From Cochliopodium minus (Eukaryota > Discosea > Himatismenida > Cochliopodiidae), in NCBI GenBank assembly GCA_024220525.1, contig JAMYWO010000093.1:1-44272 (forward strand): a stretch of 44,272 bases of DNA, written 5' to 3'. Position numbers and translations under genes: made by a program. Below are positions 34,545 to 44,272 of the stretch, piece after piece. The notes beneath the pieces were generated by a model. The model worked only from the letters and a program-made list of their open reading frames with translations, was not told the origin of the DNA and did no database searches. Position 1 is the stretch's first letter. Every line of letters starts with the position of its first letter.

Positions 34545-36163
34545 TTAAACTTCTGTATAGTTGCTCTATAATAAGAAAAATTAATTAAAAAAATATAAAA
34601 TCAAAATGAATGAAAAAAAAAATTGAGTTAACTTGTCTCTTTTGGAAAAATCTGAAAGCAAAAAATCCTGCTCCAACAAGTAAACCAACTCCAATCACCA
34701 AAAACATTCCTAAAATAAAAGTGAAAATTAAGAATCAAATCTTTGAAATTTGAAAAGCAAAATTTTTAAAAATAAATAAAAAATAAATAAAAAATAATTA
34801 AAAAATAATTAAAAAATAATTAAAAAAAATTAAAAAATAATTAAAAAATAATTAAAAAATAATTAAAAAAAATTAAAAAAAAAAGTATAGAAAAAAAAGT
34901 GAAGAAATAATCAAATATTTTATAACAAGTAAACAGGAAAAAATAAAGGGTAAAATTAAATCAAGGTTATGTAGGTTAAAGTGATAAAAAAAAAAGGTTA
35001 TAAAGAGACAAAAGAAAGATAAAAAAGTATAAAAGAAGGAAAAAAGTTTTGGAAAGAAAAAGGTAATTCACCTCCAACAAAAGAAGCACCAGAAAAGGAT
35101 TTGCCTTGACCAGGACAAGAATGGGTCAACAAAGAACATGAAGAATCAGTAGTGTCGAAACCAACACAGGTTTTTTTAGCATCACACCAACCGCAGCCAG
35201 CTTGACGGGTACAAGCATCACAATCTTTTGACAAAGCACATACAGAGGAGCAAGTTTTTGTTCTTTGTGCTGCAGTACAATTTTGGGAAGCAACACAAGC
35301 TTGATTTGTATTTGAATTTACACACCATTGACAATCTGCTTGAGGAACACATTGTTCACAATTTGCGTATTTATCACAACTTGGACAGGTGTGTGCCAAA
35401 AAGGAACAGGTAGTATGTCTTGTATCTTCACATGTTTGTCTTGATGAACACCATCCACATCCTCCTTCTTGATTACATTCATAACAATTTAAATATTTTT
35501 TACAAGAACATGAATGAGAGAGAAGACATGTATTATTTCCAAGTGCTTGTGATGTTAAAACACATGTTTTATTTGCATTACACCATCCACAATATGGACT
35601 ACTATTACAATCTCCACAACTTGGATATTGATTACAATCTTTTTATGAAAAATTATAAAAAAAATTTTAAAAAGGAAGAAAGAATTTTGATATCTCCCAT
35701 ATTTCTAGAAATATTATTTTATTGAAAGCAATTTGGTATAATAATCTTTTTATTTCTTTATAAATTGTTAATTTGAAATATTTGGAACATCTAATTTTTC
35801 TTATTTATGAAGATAATAAAAAAAATTATAAAAAATTTTATTTACTTGGACATGCTTGTGCATTTGCCATCCATCCTAAAAAGCAATTATTGAGCAAAGG
35901 TCCACCATTTGCATTTTTTTCTTCACATAATTGTGTAGCATAGCAAAATCCACAAGATGAATTCTTTATATTGTTTTAATTAAACAATATGAGTTTTATG
36001 GTCATTATAAAAATAAATGCTAATATTATATTTTTTTTTTTTTTGATATTTTTTTTACAGAATTGCAAGATGCGCAATCGGTATAAGTTGCACATTCAGA
36101 AGCATAATTTGATGCAATATAAAATATCAAAAAAATTAATGTTGTAAATATAATATTTTTCAT
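34545..36163 (-). CDS. PSI-repeat, Cys-rich type I membrane protein
   Basis: Five minus-strand exons (36163-36059, 35963-35846, 35638-35072, 34709-34633, 34565-34545) give 295 residues. A signal peptide (MKNIIFTTLIFLIFYIASNY) precedes a lumenal or extracellular region of about six repeats with the PSI pattern Cys-x2-Cys ... Cys-Gly-Trp-Cys ... Cys. Examples are CGDCNSSPYCGWCNANKTC, CNQEGGCGWCSSRQTC, and CTRQAGCGWCDAKKTC. A single membrane helix follows (MFLVIGVGLLVGAGFFAF) and then a short tail, RFFQKRQSNYTEV. PSI modules are found in plexins, semaphorins and integrins as disulfide-rich spacers; here they form almost the whole ectodomain. Ligand unknown. The last exon encodes only six residues plus the stop. 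It is convergent with the ferredoxin gene. Confidence 0.8.
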
Positions 36164-36407
36164 TTTTTTTATTTTTTATTTCAAACAAATAATTTTTTTT
36201 TATTTTTTTTTATTGATTTTATTGAAAAAGAAAAAGAATTGTAAAAAGAAATTTTATTTTCGTAGATAATTTTGTATGCTGTTATTCAAAAACAGAGAAA
36301 CAAGTTTTGGAAATTGAAAATTTTAATTTTAGGTTCAAATAAAAAAAATATAAATAAATATAATTTTGTGTTTTATTTGTCTTGATAAAAACATTGTTTT
36401 TTTTTTT

Positions 36408-39400
36408 TTAATCTTTACTGTTTCTCATAAACTTTATTCCTTTGAATGTTTTGGTAGAAATTTCACCAATATCACAGATTTGGCATAATCTTCCTTTATG
36501 TTTTGGAAGATAAGAGCAATGACAATATGAACAAGTGATAGAAGAAGAACCTTTGTAGATAGGAACAAAATCATAACCACATACAACGAAAATGTTTTTG
36601 TGATCGTAATCCAATTTGAGAGAATCACCAGGATTTTTATCACAAAATTGGATTACTTGTTTTGTTTTTTTGGCCAAATCACCTTCAGGTTTCAATTGAA
36701 GAATTCTTTTACCAAAGATGGAAGCAGAGTTGTAGCATTTTGAATCATAAGCATGTTTCATGGCAGATTTTAGAGATAACATTAAATGTTTGGGTTGCAA
36801 ATTAATGTGGGTAAAGTAAGCAGCCAATTCGACTTGTCTTTTTGTATCTTTTGTTGATTTTCTTCCATTTTCAAGTTCAATACCAAGAATGTACTCTTTA
36901 CAAAGGGAAATGAGATCGTTGGCTTCTGTCACTTGTTGTTTGCTTTGTAAAACAAGAAGAGGAATAGAGTGAATAATGTTTTTAAATATTTTTAGTGCTT
37001 CTTTGAATTTTCCATTGGTGGTGGCAGCGTAAGCTTGTTTCAATTCAGAAATTAAATTTTCCAAGGTGAGAATGGAAACAGGATGTGAGGGAGAAGAAGG
37101 GTTCCTCAAAAAACAAGTGAGAGGAGGAATGTTGGAAAAAGTAGGAAGAGAAATTCGGGAAGCAAGATACAAAGAAATAAAGTGCTCTTTGAGAGGTTCA
37201 AAATTAACGATACCACCCTGTTCATTCAACAATTTCATTGCTGTATCAAAGGAACCTGCACAAGCATGATCAGATGCCAGAGAAGATTTGCTCCATTCTT
37301 CTGAAGAAGGAGGATTACTGGTTGGTGGAACGAAATAACCCGAGTTGTCTCCCACTTCATTGGTGTTTATGTCTTCCCCTTCAAAAGAGATCGAGTCACT
37401 GGGCCATCCTCCTTCTCCTTCTTCTCCTTCTTTTCCTTCTTTTCCTTCCTCCTCTTCCATATCGAGCCCGACAATTCCTTCTTTACCAGAAGAAGAACCA
37501 GGAAGTTGAATGTCAAGAGAATCATCGTCCACATCTTCCTCATCTATTTCTTCGTTCACTCCCCTCACTGAATTTGGTTTTTGTGATGCCATAGAAAATT
37601 GAGAGGGTTGTTGTCTGAGAAGTGGCCAATTCAAATCTTCTCCCTCTGCATAGTGAAGAATGGGGATGGGAGGTATTGGCAATTTTCTTTCTTTTTGTTC
37701 GTTTAAAAGAGAATAATTTTTTGGAAATTTCAATTCTTTTTTTTCCTCTTCTTCTCCTTCTTCTCCTTCTTCTTGTTGTTGTTGTGGAGATTGTTCAAAG
37801 AGGGAGAGTTTGTGAGAGAGATGGTAGGTGAAGGAGGTGAGGTGAGCCATACCAAATTGACCAACATCTTGTAAAACAGAAACGAGGTTGTCCCAATCAC
37901 CAAGGTAAAGGTTGTTGTGAAAACGGGCCATGCTTTGTTCTCTCACTTCTGCTATTTTTCTCATTCTTTGAAGTTTTTCAGTTTTACCAGTAATCAAGTA
38001 GAGAAAAGAGAGTTTTTCAAAGTTGTTTGTTATTTGGTAAGATTTTTCTACGATTTGAATGTTTCCGTGTCTCATCGCTTCTTCTCCCAACCTTTCCCAT
38101 AAACTTGGTTCGTTTAATTTGATGGCAGAATCCAAAGCAATTTCCAAGTCACCACATTCAACAGCCAATTCAAATCTGGTTCTTTCATCTTTTACAAAAC
38201 AAAGAGCAATTTCTGGAAACTTTTTTTTTTGAAGATAACTCACTATTGATTTCCCTATCAAATTGGATTGTGCCACCATTTTGTACACTGTTGAAAAATC
38301 TTTTTTCATCAACGCCAACTTGAAAATAAATTCTGTGGTGTCTATCGATATCACTCTGTTTTTACATTCTCTGTCCAAACAATATATCTTATTCTCTATT
38401 ATCCCTGTCAAATATATTGGTATGTCCAATGTTCTTATGATTCCATTATCTCCGTTTGGAAGGCAATATCTTTAAAGTAAATAAATCAGTTTCTTGTACA
38501 AGAATGTTTAAATTATAATTTTATTTTATTAAATTGAATAAAGTTTAATTTTTTTAAAGTTTGAATATTAAAAGGATATCTTCTAATTGATATTTACATG
38601 CATAGAGATCTCCAAAACTTTACAACAGTTCAAAATTTGTTAGTTATAAATTATTATCCGCTAACAAAGTTGTAAATTTTGGACATCTCCATTACATGCA
38701 GTGTATGGTGATTCGCATAATTATGAAAAATATTTTTCCTTTTGGGGAAATAAATTAAAATTTTAAAGGATAATGTATCAATGAATGAAAATTTTTTTGT
38801 GAGAATTTAATCTGTTCCTTATAATTTGTAAAAATTGTTATTTCAACAAAAGACACTATTTAATTGATAATGAGATCCAAAAAAATCATATTATCATTTG
38901 TATATGTTGATTAATATTGATCTTATTAACTATCATTTTTACAAACAAATTTTCAATGTAATAAAGTTTGAATATAAAAAGGATAATGTGTAATCTAAAA
39001 GAAAAGGAAAGAGTATTTTTACTTGATGTGATGTTCAGTGGTGTAGATAAAGACATTTCCACTTTCATTCCAAATACCACTTTTGATTTTGATGGTTTCA
39101 TGGATGGTACAAAGGTGTTCGAGTTCTCTGTTGGCAATGATTAAAATTTCTTTACCAAGGAGGGAAACAAGATTGTTTTTAGGACACCAAGAGACGTATT
39201 TGATTTTGGGAGCAATAATTTCTGCTAAGGATTTTTTAAGGGATAAATCAAACAAAGTTATTTTCTCCTCTGATCTCAACAACAATCTTCCTGCACTAGC
39301 AGGAAACAAGTAATCCGTGTTGGGGTAGGGAGGATTCAATTTTTTGTTGACAGAATTGTCCAAGTTTTTGATTAAAATGGTATTACTTTTATCCAACACC

Positions 39401-40879
39401 GCAAATTTGTTTCTCGCAACCCAAGTTGGACATCTCCCTATGCCTCTCTTTGAGGGAGCTTCTGAATTGGAGGAAGAGTTGTTGTTGGAAGGTTTGTTGG
39501 AATCTTCGTTGGGAAGAGAGTAAATTTCGTAGGTGGCTTCAAGAGAAGATTGAGAATCACCACCCCCCACTTCTGAAGAGACAAGCACTGTTTTTTCAGC
39601 AGGATTGTAAGAGAGGGAAAAAGGTTTCCAAGAAGAAGAAGTTTTTCTCACAGAAATTTTGGGAGTGTCTTTTCCACTTTCGAAATCATAAGCTCTCAAG
39701 TGTCTGTCTTTGATGTAGAAGAGGGTGTCTCTTTTTTTACCTTGGTGGGTGGTGAAAGCTGGTCTTTCTCTTTCCAATTTAAACACCAAGATACCACTGT
39801 CGTGACCCGCTGCGAAAAGGTTTTGTTTGGGATGTGCGTCTAAAATCCAGAATCTATCTCCATCTCTTCTAAATGTGTGTAAAGCAGTGCTTTTGGACAT
39901 ATCCCACACTCTTATCGTTCTATCTTCACTGTTTGAAAGGATTAGCTCTTGTCTTGGATGAAACAAGACACAAGAAACATTGTTGAAATGACCTCTCATA
40001 GTATCCACTTCCCATGCTCTATTTTCATTCATTCTCCACAATTTAATTTGTCTATCATCTGCTCCACTCACTATCAATGGGAGTGTTGGATGAAATGAAA
40101 CCCAATTCACTCCTCTATCATGTCCTTCCAGTGGTGCATATTTCAATATTGCATCGTTGAATCCAAAGAGATCACTTTGATTCAATCTAGACGTTAATCC
40201 TTCAAATTCTTGATTTTGTGGTGTCACCGATTTCTTAAATAATCCACTTATATCCCAAACCCTTATAGTTTGATCCAATGATGCCGAAACCACTATTTCT
40301 TCTGTTGGATGAAATTTTGCACACATAACATAATGCTTTCATAGAAAAAAAAAAATAATAAATATAAAATATTATTTTTATTGAGGAATTTTTGAATTAT
40401 TCTTTTTTTTTTTTACATTATGACCACTTAAAACTGTGACGCATTTTCTTGATTGCCAATTCCAAATTTTTATTGTTTGATCATCACTAGAAGATAATAT
40501 CCATGGTTGCACGGGATGAAACTCCACAGTTCTTATATAATCTAAATGAGCATCAAGAACAAAAATACATTTTCTTGTTTTGTAATTCCAAATTCTTATT
40601 TTATAATCATCTCCTCCACTCACAAATAGTGGTTGTGTTGGATGAAAATGTACAGATCTAACTGGACCTTCATGTTCAATAAATTTTTCAACCAATGTTT
40701 TTATTCTATAATCCCATAATTGTATTGTTCCATTATGTAAACTCGCAAGTATCCATGGACGAGTTGGATGAAAGCTATTATTTGAAAAATTATTTAAAAT
40801 CATGATATATTTATTCCAATTATTATTAATACCTCAATCCTTTAACTCTTGAAGATGGTGCCTCAAATTTTGTGAGCAT
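36408..40879 (-). CDS. COPA: Coatomer subunit alpha (alpha-COP)
   Basis: Alpha-COP is the scaffold of the COPI coat for Golgi-to-ER retrograde transport. Four minus-strand exons (40879-40833, 40774-40417, 40335-39023, 38469-36408) give 3780 bases and 1259 residues; human is 1224. It starts [19 protein letters not shown]. Six or so WD40 repeats form the first propeller ([77 protein letters not shown]), which binds KKxx cargo tails. A second propeller and helical solenoid follow ([20 protein letters not shown]), then an acidic linker and the C-terminal domain that binds epsilon-COP. The C-terminus has Cys-x2-Cys-x-Cys ... Cys-x2-Cys ([15 protein letters not shown]), a zinc-ribbon pattern lost in animals. 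The 553-base intron 3 holds element copy 3. Confidence 0.96.
38603..38691 (+). mobile_element. 89-base inverted-repeat element (MITE), copy 3
   Basis: Full-length copy in the same orientation as copy 1: TAGAGATCTCCAAAACTTTAC at the left, TTGTAAATTTTGGACATC then TCCA at the right. A perfect 9-base direct repeat TTACATGCA flanks it (38594-38602 and 38692-38700). Because this target is not simple A/T sequence, it is the most convincing of the three target duplications. It lies in intron 3 of the alpha-COP gene. Confidence 0.95.
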
Positions 40880-41039
40880 ATTATCAGAATCAATTTTTTT
40901 TATTTTTTTTTAAACTTTAATTTCAACGTGTTTCATAATTTTAATTTTTGAGGATTATCTTTTAATTTCAGCTTTAAAAGTTTTTCAAAATTGTTTAATG
41001 AGAACACTTTGGGCAAGAGTAATCATATTACTTCAAAAA

Positions 41040-42080
41040 CTTGTAATTTATTTAATAATTAGAAAGTTTTGGAGTTTAAGACTTCATCCATCCCTTTCTT
41101 GAATTCAAAAGAAACAACATCAATCGGTAAAGAGTGGGTTTGGTTCAAAAAATTTCAAAACTTTTACACCTATTTTACCAATCCAAATATTTGACTTTTA
41201 AGATTAATTGATTGATGATTTTCAGTTTATTGATTATAAAAGTTGAAGATTGATTAACCAGTTCATGAACTAAAAAACTGATTTATAAGAAAACAAAGTA
41301 AAAAATCTTTTTTAATGATAATTTCATTATCTAAAATTAATTTTACATAAAAGTAAATACTTTGCTATCAAATTTGAATGACGTACAGGAACATCTATTT
41401 TGTGATCAACCATCCAATCTTCTTGTTTTTCTGTACAATGATTCTTAACATAATCGTCAATGGTAATTTTGAAGATCAATTTTATTGGGAATTTGTTTTA
41501 TTTGAAGTTTGAAAGTTGGTTATAATCGACTTCGACTTTCTAAAATGATATCAAAAAATTTCATTTCATTGTCAGTTAAGTTTCATAGATCTTTTTTTTC
41601 TAAGAATTTTTTTTAGAATCATCTCAAAAGCTTTCTAATTTTATTATCATCTAATTTATGTTTATAATAATCAGTTTCAAATTCTGAGTCATTGAAATAA
41701 TTTACTGTACTTTTTTCCGTATTTAATTTCAATATTATAATTCAATGATGCAAATATATGCGCATACCTCGCTGGTTGATCAATATTTTTGAAAGATTTA
41801 AAATTATTATTATTTTATTTGAGAATTATCTATTTGTTAGTAATCTGTAAGTTTTTTTAATGAAAGAAAAAAGTGACATGTGAGCTGGGAAATGAATCAC
41901 TCTAGTTCTCTGACCACGGAAAAAGATAATAAAAATATTTGAACAATTTTTTAGTTGGAAAAAAAAATTTTTACTGAGGAACAATGTAACTTTCTTTTGA
42001 TCAATTTTGCAGTGCTCCCTTGTTTATAACCATACTTTAAAGTGTTGTTTCTAAGAGTACTTTCATTTATTTATCTAGAT
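41040..42080 (-). pseudogene. Decayed gene upstream of alpha-COP
   Basis: Successive minus-strand segments look coded but shift frame with stops between. INESTLRNNTLKYGYKQGST begins near 42070, then FFRGQRTRVIHFPAHMSLF near 41915, NIDQPARYAHIFASLNYNIE near 41790, and NYFNDSEFETDYYKHKLDDN near 41710. NLTDNEMKFFDIILESRSRL follows near 41580, ITIDDYVKNHCTEKQEDWMV near 41465, GKIGVKVLKFFEPNPLFTD near 41180, and VSFEFKKGMDEVLNSKTF with a stop near 41065. No consistent splicing joins them. The 5' segment is similar at the nucleotide level to the right-edge fragment (both have AGCACTGCAAA and end in AACTAAAAAATTG). Family not recognised; a transposon-derived or other multicopy gene is possible. Confidence 0.5.
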
Positions 42081-42218
42081 TTAAAACAATACTCCGAAAG
42101 TCGATCAAACTTTAAATTTAATTGTAATAAAATATATATTTTATTTGGCTTAATTTTTATATCATTCTTTATTCCAATTTATTCTTAAATGAAGATATAT
42201 ATCTCGTTGATTTTACAA

Positions 42219-43754
42219 TTATTTGTCTCCGCTGAATATTTTATCGTTGTAAAATCCACTTAGAATATCGAGGAGGGTTGATTGAATATTTTTGGAAGTA
42301 ACATTGATGAGATTATTATTTTCAGGATAGAAAATATGGATTTCATCAAATTGATCAGGATTAACAATGAAAGTACTGTGCCATTGAAAGCATTTCTCAT
42401 CTACGTTGAAGGAAGGAAAGTATCCATCTATAAATCTATCAGTTTGACAGAAAACATACTTGCTATCAATAGATTCTTGTCTATTTATCTTCACCAAAAT
42501 ATAGTCCTCTTCTATTTCTTTTGGATCATCGATTTCAAAGTAGATGCAGGAAGAGTTAAAGTGGGTATGAAGGAGCATTGCCAAAAACCTTTCTTGGTTG
42601 GAAGAATTTTTGGTTGTGGCGATATTAAAACATCTCCAGTTTCCGATTACGTCACCAAACAATCTCAGCATTTTTTGGTATTCTTGGATGATGCGAGGAA
42701 AAATCAAATTTTTTGGCATTGATAGAAAAGGGTGGAACTTTTTATTTTCATTTATCATTTTGGCTTTATGAGAGTATGTATTCAATAAATCATTATTTAT
42801 TTCAAATTTGGGAATGATTTCTTCATTTATGTTGACATAATCATAATTTGAACTTTCTTTATTCTCGATGATGGTTTCACTCTTTACATCTGAAGAAATT
42901 GATTTGGGTTTTATTGAACAGTTTTTATCTAATCTTTTGATCCATCCATCAACATCGAAGAAGGAAAAGTCAATTATTATCTCTTTATTCTGCAATTGAG
43001 GACAAATCAAAACTGAACCATTATAATCTTCCAAAATTCTTTCTGATTGCCAACATATCATATCCTACATATTTTTCTGGTCAGATTGGATTGAAAATGA
43101 TTCTGTTTTGTAGGAGAAAGTTGATTCCAATTGTTTATCCCAAGCTATATTTGAGAAAAGGTGTCTTCTAAACTCACTTGAATCTATATTATACTCTTCA
43201 GAGGAATTACTGCTTATTATTTTTTCATCTTTGAAAGAAATCTGAAAATCATTATCCCATCTCAATTTTTCTTCAGAATCAATCACAGGAGGCTTCAATC
43301 CCATTAAATTAACCAAGTTAATAATTTTGGATGAAATGGTTTCAATGTTTTCTTGCTTATTTAATTTGACTTTGAGATTCTCTAATTCTTTACTTTGAGA
43401 TTCAAAGATATTTTTTAATTCCAATACTTCTTGTTGAAGTCGGCTATTTCTTTCTTCTTTTTCTGTTAAATGTTGACTGTATTTTTGTATTATTTCTACT
43501 TATTATCCAATAACATAAAATTTTTTTTATTCACTATCATTTTTTTTTTTTTTTGTATTCTTTGGAGGAAATTTTGGATTTAAAATCTCACAATGAGAAT
43601 TATTATTATTGTTTTGTAATGGGAGGTACTCAATGAATATTTGATTGTGTGGTCCATTTTTTTGACAAAATAGAAAATAATTATTAATAGATTGATGATA
43701 TTGTTGTAAATTTTTCTGGTTGTATGACAAAGAGTTGAAGAAGATTTTTTGCAT
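42219..43754 (-). CDS. Unidentified coiled-coil protein with an internal TAG or mini-intron
   Basis: Exon 1 (43754-43535) encodes MQKIFFNSLSYNQKNLQQYH and an Asn-rich stretch ending in a basic cluster (KNTKKKKND). A 36-base GT-AG intron (43499-43534) would join it in phase to 43498-42219. The next part is a coiled coil with heptad Leu (HLTEKEERNSRLQQEVLELK). The second half (SERILEDYNGSVLICPQLQ, SFFDVDGWIKRLDKN, GDVIGNWRCFNIATTKN, FQWHSTFIVNPDQFDEIHIF) looks globular. A single TAG at 43065-43067 interrupts an otherwise continuous frame. It disappears if a 30-base GT-AG intron (43039-43068) is removed in frame. The basic stretch before a leucine-rich coil recalls a bZIP protein, but the canonical bZIP Asn/Arg signature is not present. 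Length is about 490-500 residues. Confidence 0.6.
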
Positions 43755-43872
43755 ATTGATTTTGTCTGGGATCTTGGAGAGTATTATAAATATAATATGA
43801 TATCGTTTATATTATTATTTATATTATCCAACATATTCTTTTCATCTTGATTCAATCTTATATACATTTTTT

Positions 43873-44180
43873 ATGATGTATTGTTTTAAATCTAGTTGGA
43901 GAAACGAAATTAATGTTAGAAACACTTTCCAAGGGTTAACTAGGAGAGCACTGCAAATTTTATTAATTTCAAAACAAAGTTTCATTTGTTCCCAAATAAC
44001 TAAAAAATTGTTTTATTTTGATCTAAAACACCTACAAAGGGATTACTTTATCAAAAATATTAAACATAATAAAGCATTCCAGATGAATCAACATTTGGGA
44101 GACTCCAAATTGGAAGTCCAAGAATGATTATCAAGACTCTTCTATTTGAAAACTTTCCTGTAGCATTGAAAAGAAGATTT
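43873..44180 (+). pseudogene. Right-edge gene fragment related to the left-edge remnant
   Basis: The plus strand is open for 84 codons (SSWRNEINVRNTFQGLTRRA, and later DYFIKNIKHNKAFQMNQHLG). In a second frame it continues as IPDESTFGRLQIGSPRMIIK and ends in RRF and a stop near 44179. The stretch from about 44030 to 44122 aligns by eye with the minus-strand stretch 490-400 at the left edge: AATATTAAACAT, ATTCCAGAT, and a 22-base identical block around CTCCAAATTGGAAGTCCAAG. Relative to that copy it has small deletions and a frame change. Probably a decayed paralogue. Confidence 0.45.
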
Positions 44181-44272
44181 TGAAGAGAAAGATTATTTTT
44201 TTGATTTATTTTTTGATATTTCACATCTTTTTTTTATTTTCTATTGAGATCCCTTGGTTATTTGAGATTAAA

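Noticed and set aside
1-44272. CRISPR arrays, tRNA and rRNA genes
   Set aside because: No regularly spaced repeat-spacer array, cloverleaf or rRNA-like GC-richer block was seen; repeats here are simple-sequence, minisatellite or element copies.

Overview
This is a nuclear window from a very AT-rich, intron-dense eukaryotic microbe. Genes are split by many short GT-AG introns, mostly about 45-250 bases and nearly pure A/T. Proteins carry long Asn, Glu/Lys and Asp runs, and TAA, TGA and TAG all act as stops. A mitochondrial-type [2Fe-2S] ferredoxin and a COX14-like protein point to respiring mitochondria. I cannot place the species; an AT-rich amoeba or similar free-living protist is the best guess. 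The window contains a run of 100 N at 20118-20217 and a single N at 32827.

Layout. 1-1290: coding-like remnants on the minus strand. 1449-7785 (+): a Slo/BK-type potassium channel in about 14 exons. 7850-8530 (-): a decayed gene. 8898-16538 (+): MSH6 in 20 exons. 16627-18896 (-): an Amt ammonium transporter in 12 exons. 19367-20605 (+): a TMEM185-like membrane protein broken by the assembly gap. 20901-25476 (-): a PACS-family sorting protein in 8 exons. 25669-25957 (-): a COX14-like protein. 26045-26990 (+): a tandem-UBA protein. 27448-32680 (+): a P4-ATPase lipid flippase that stops just before its GDGxND hinge motif. 32818-33568 (+): the 3' part of an unrelated helical protein. 33672-34327 (+): ferredoxin. 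34545-36163 (-): a PSI-repeat type I membrane protein. 36408-40879 (-): alpha-COP. 41040-42080 (-): a decayed gene. 42219-43754 (-): a coiled-coil protein with an in-frame TAG or a 30-base intron. 43873-44180 (+): another remnant, similar to pieces at the left edge and near 42 kb.

The genes are unlinked housekeeping functions. Three of them (alpha-COP, PACS, P4 flippase) serve Golgi and endosomal traffic, but I see no cluster logic.

The most interesting structure is an 89-base inverted-repeat element. It is present in three full copies, each flanked by a perfect 9-base target duplication, plus one fragment. All four lie inside introns (PACS, the flippase twice, alpha-COP). It behaves like a non-autonomous DNA transposon (MITE) of Mutator-like habit. 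A second theme is a set of decayed, mutually similar gene fragments at three places in the window.
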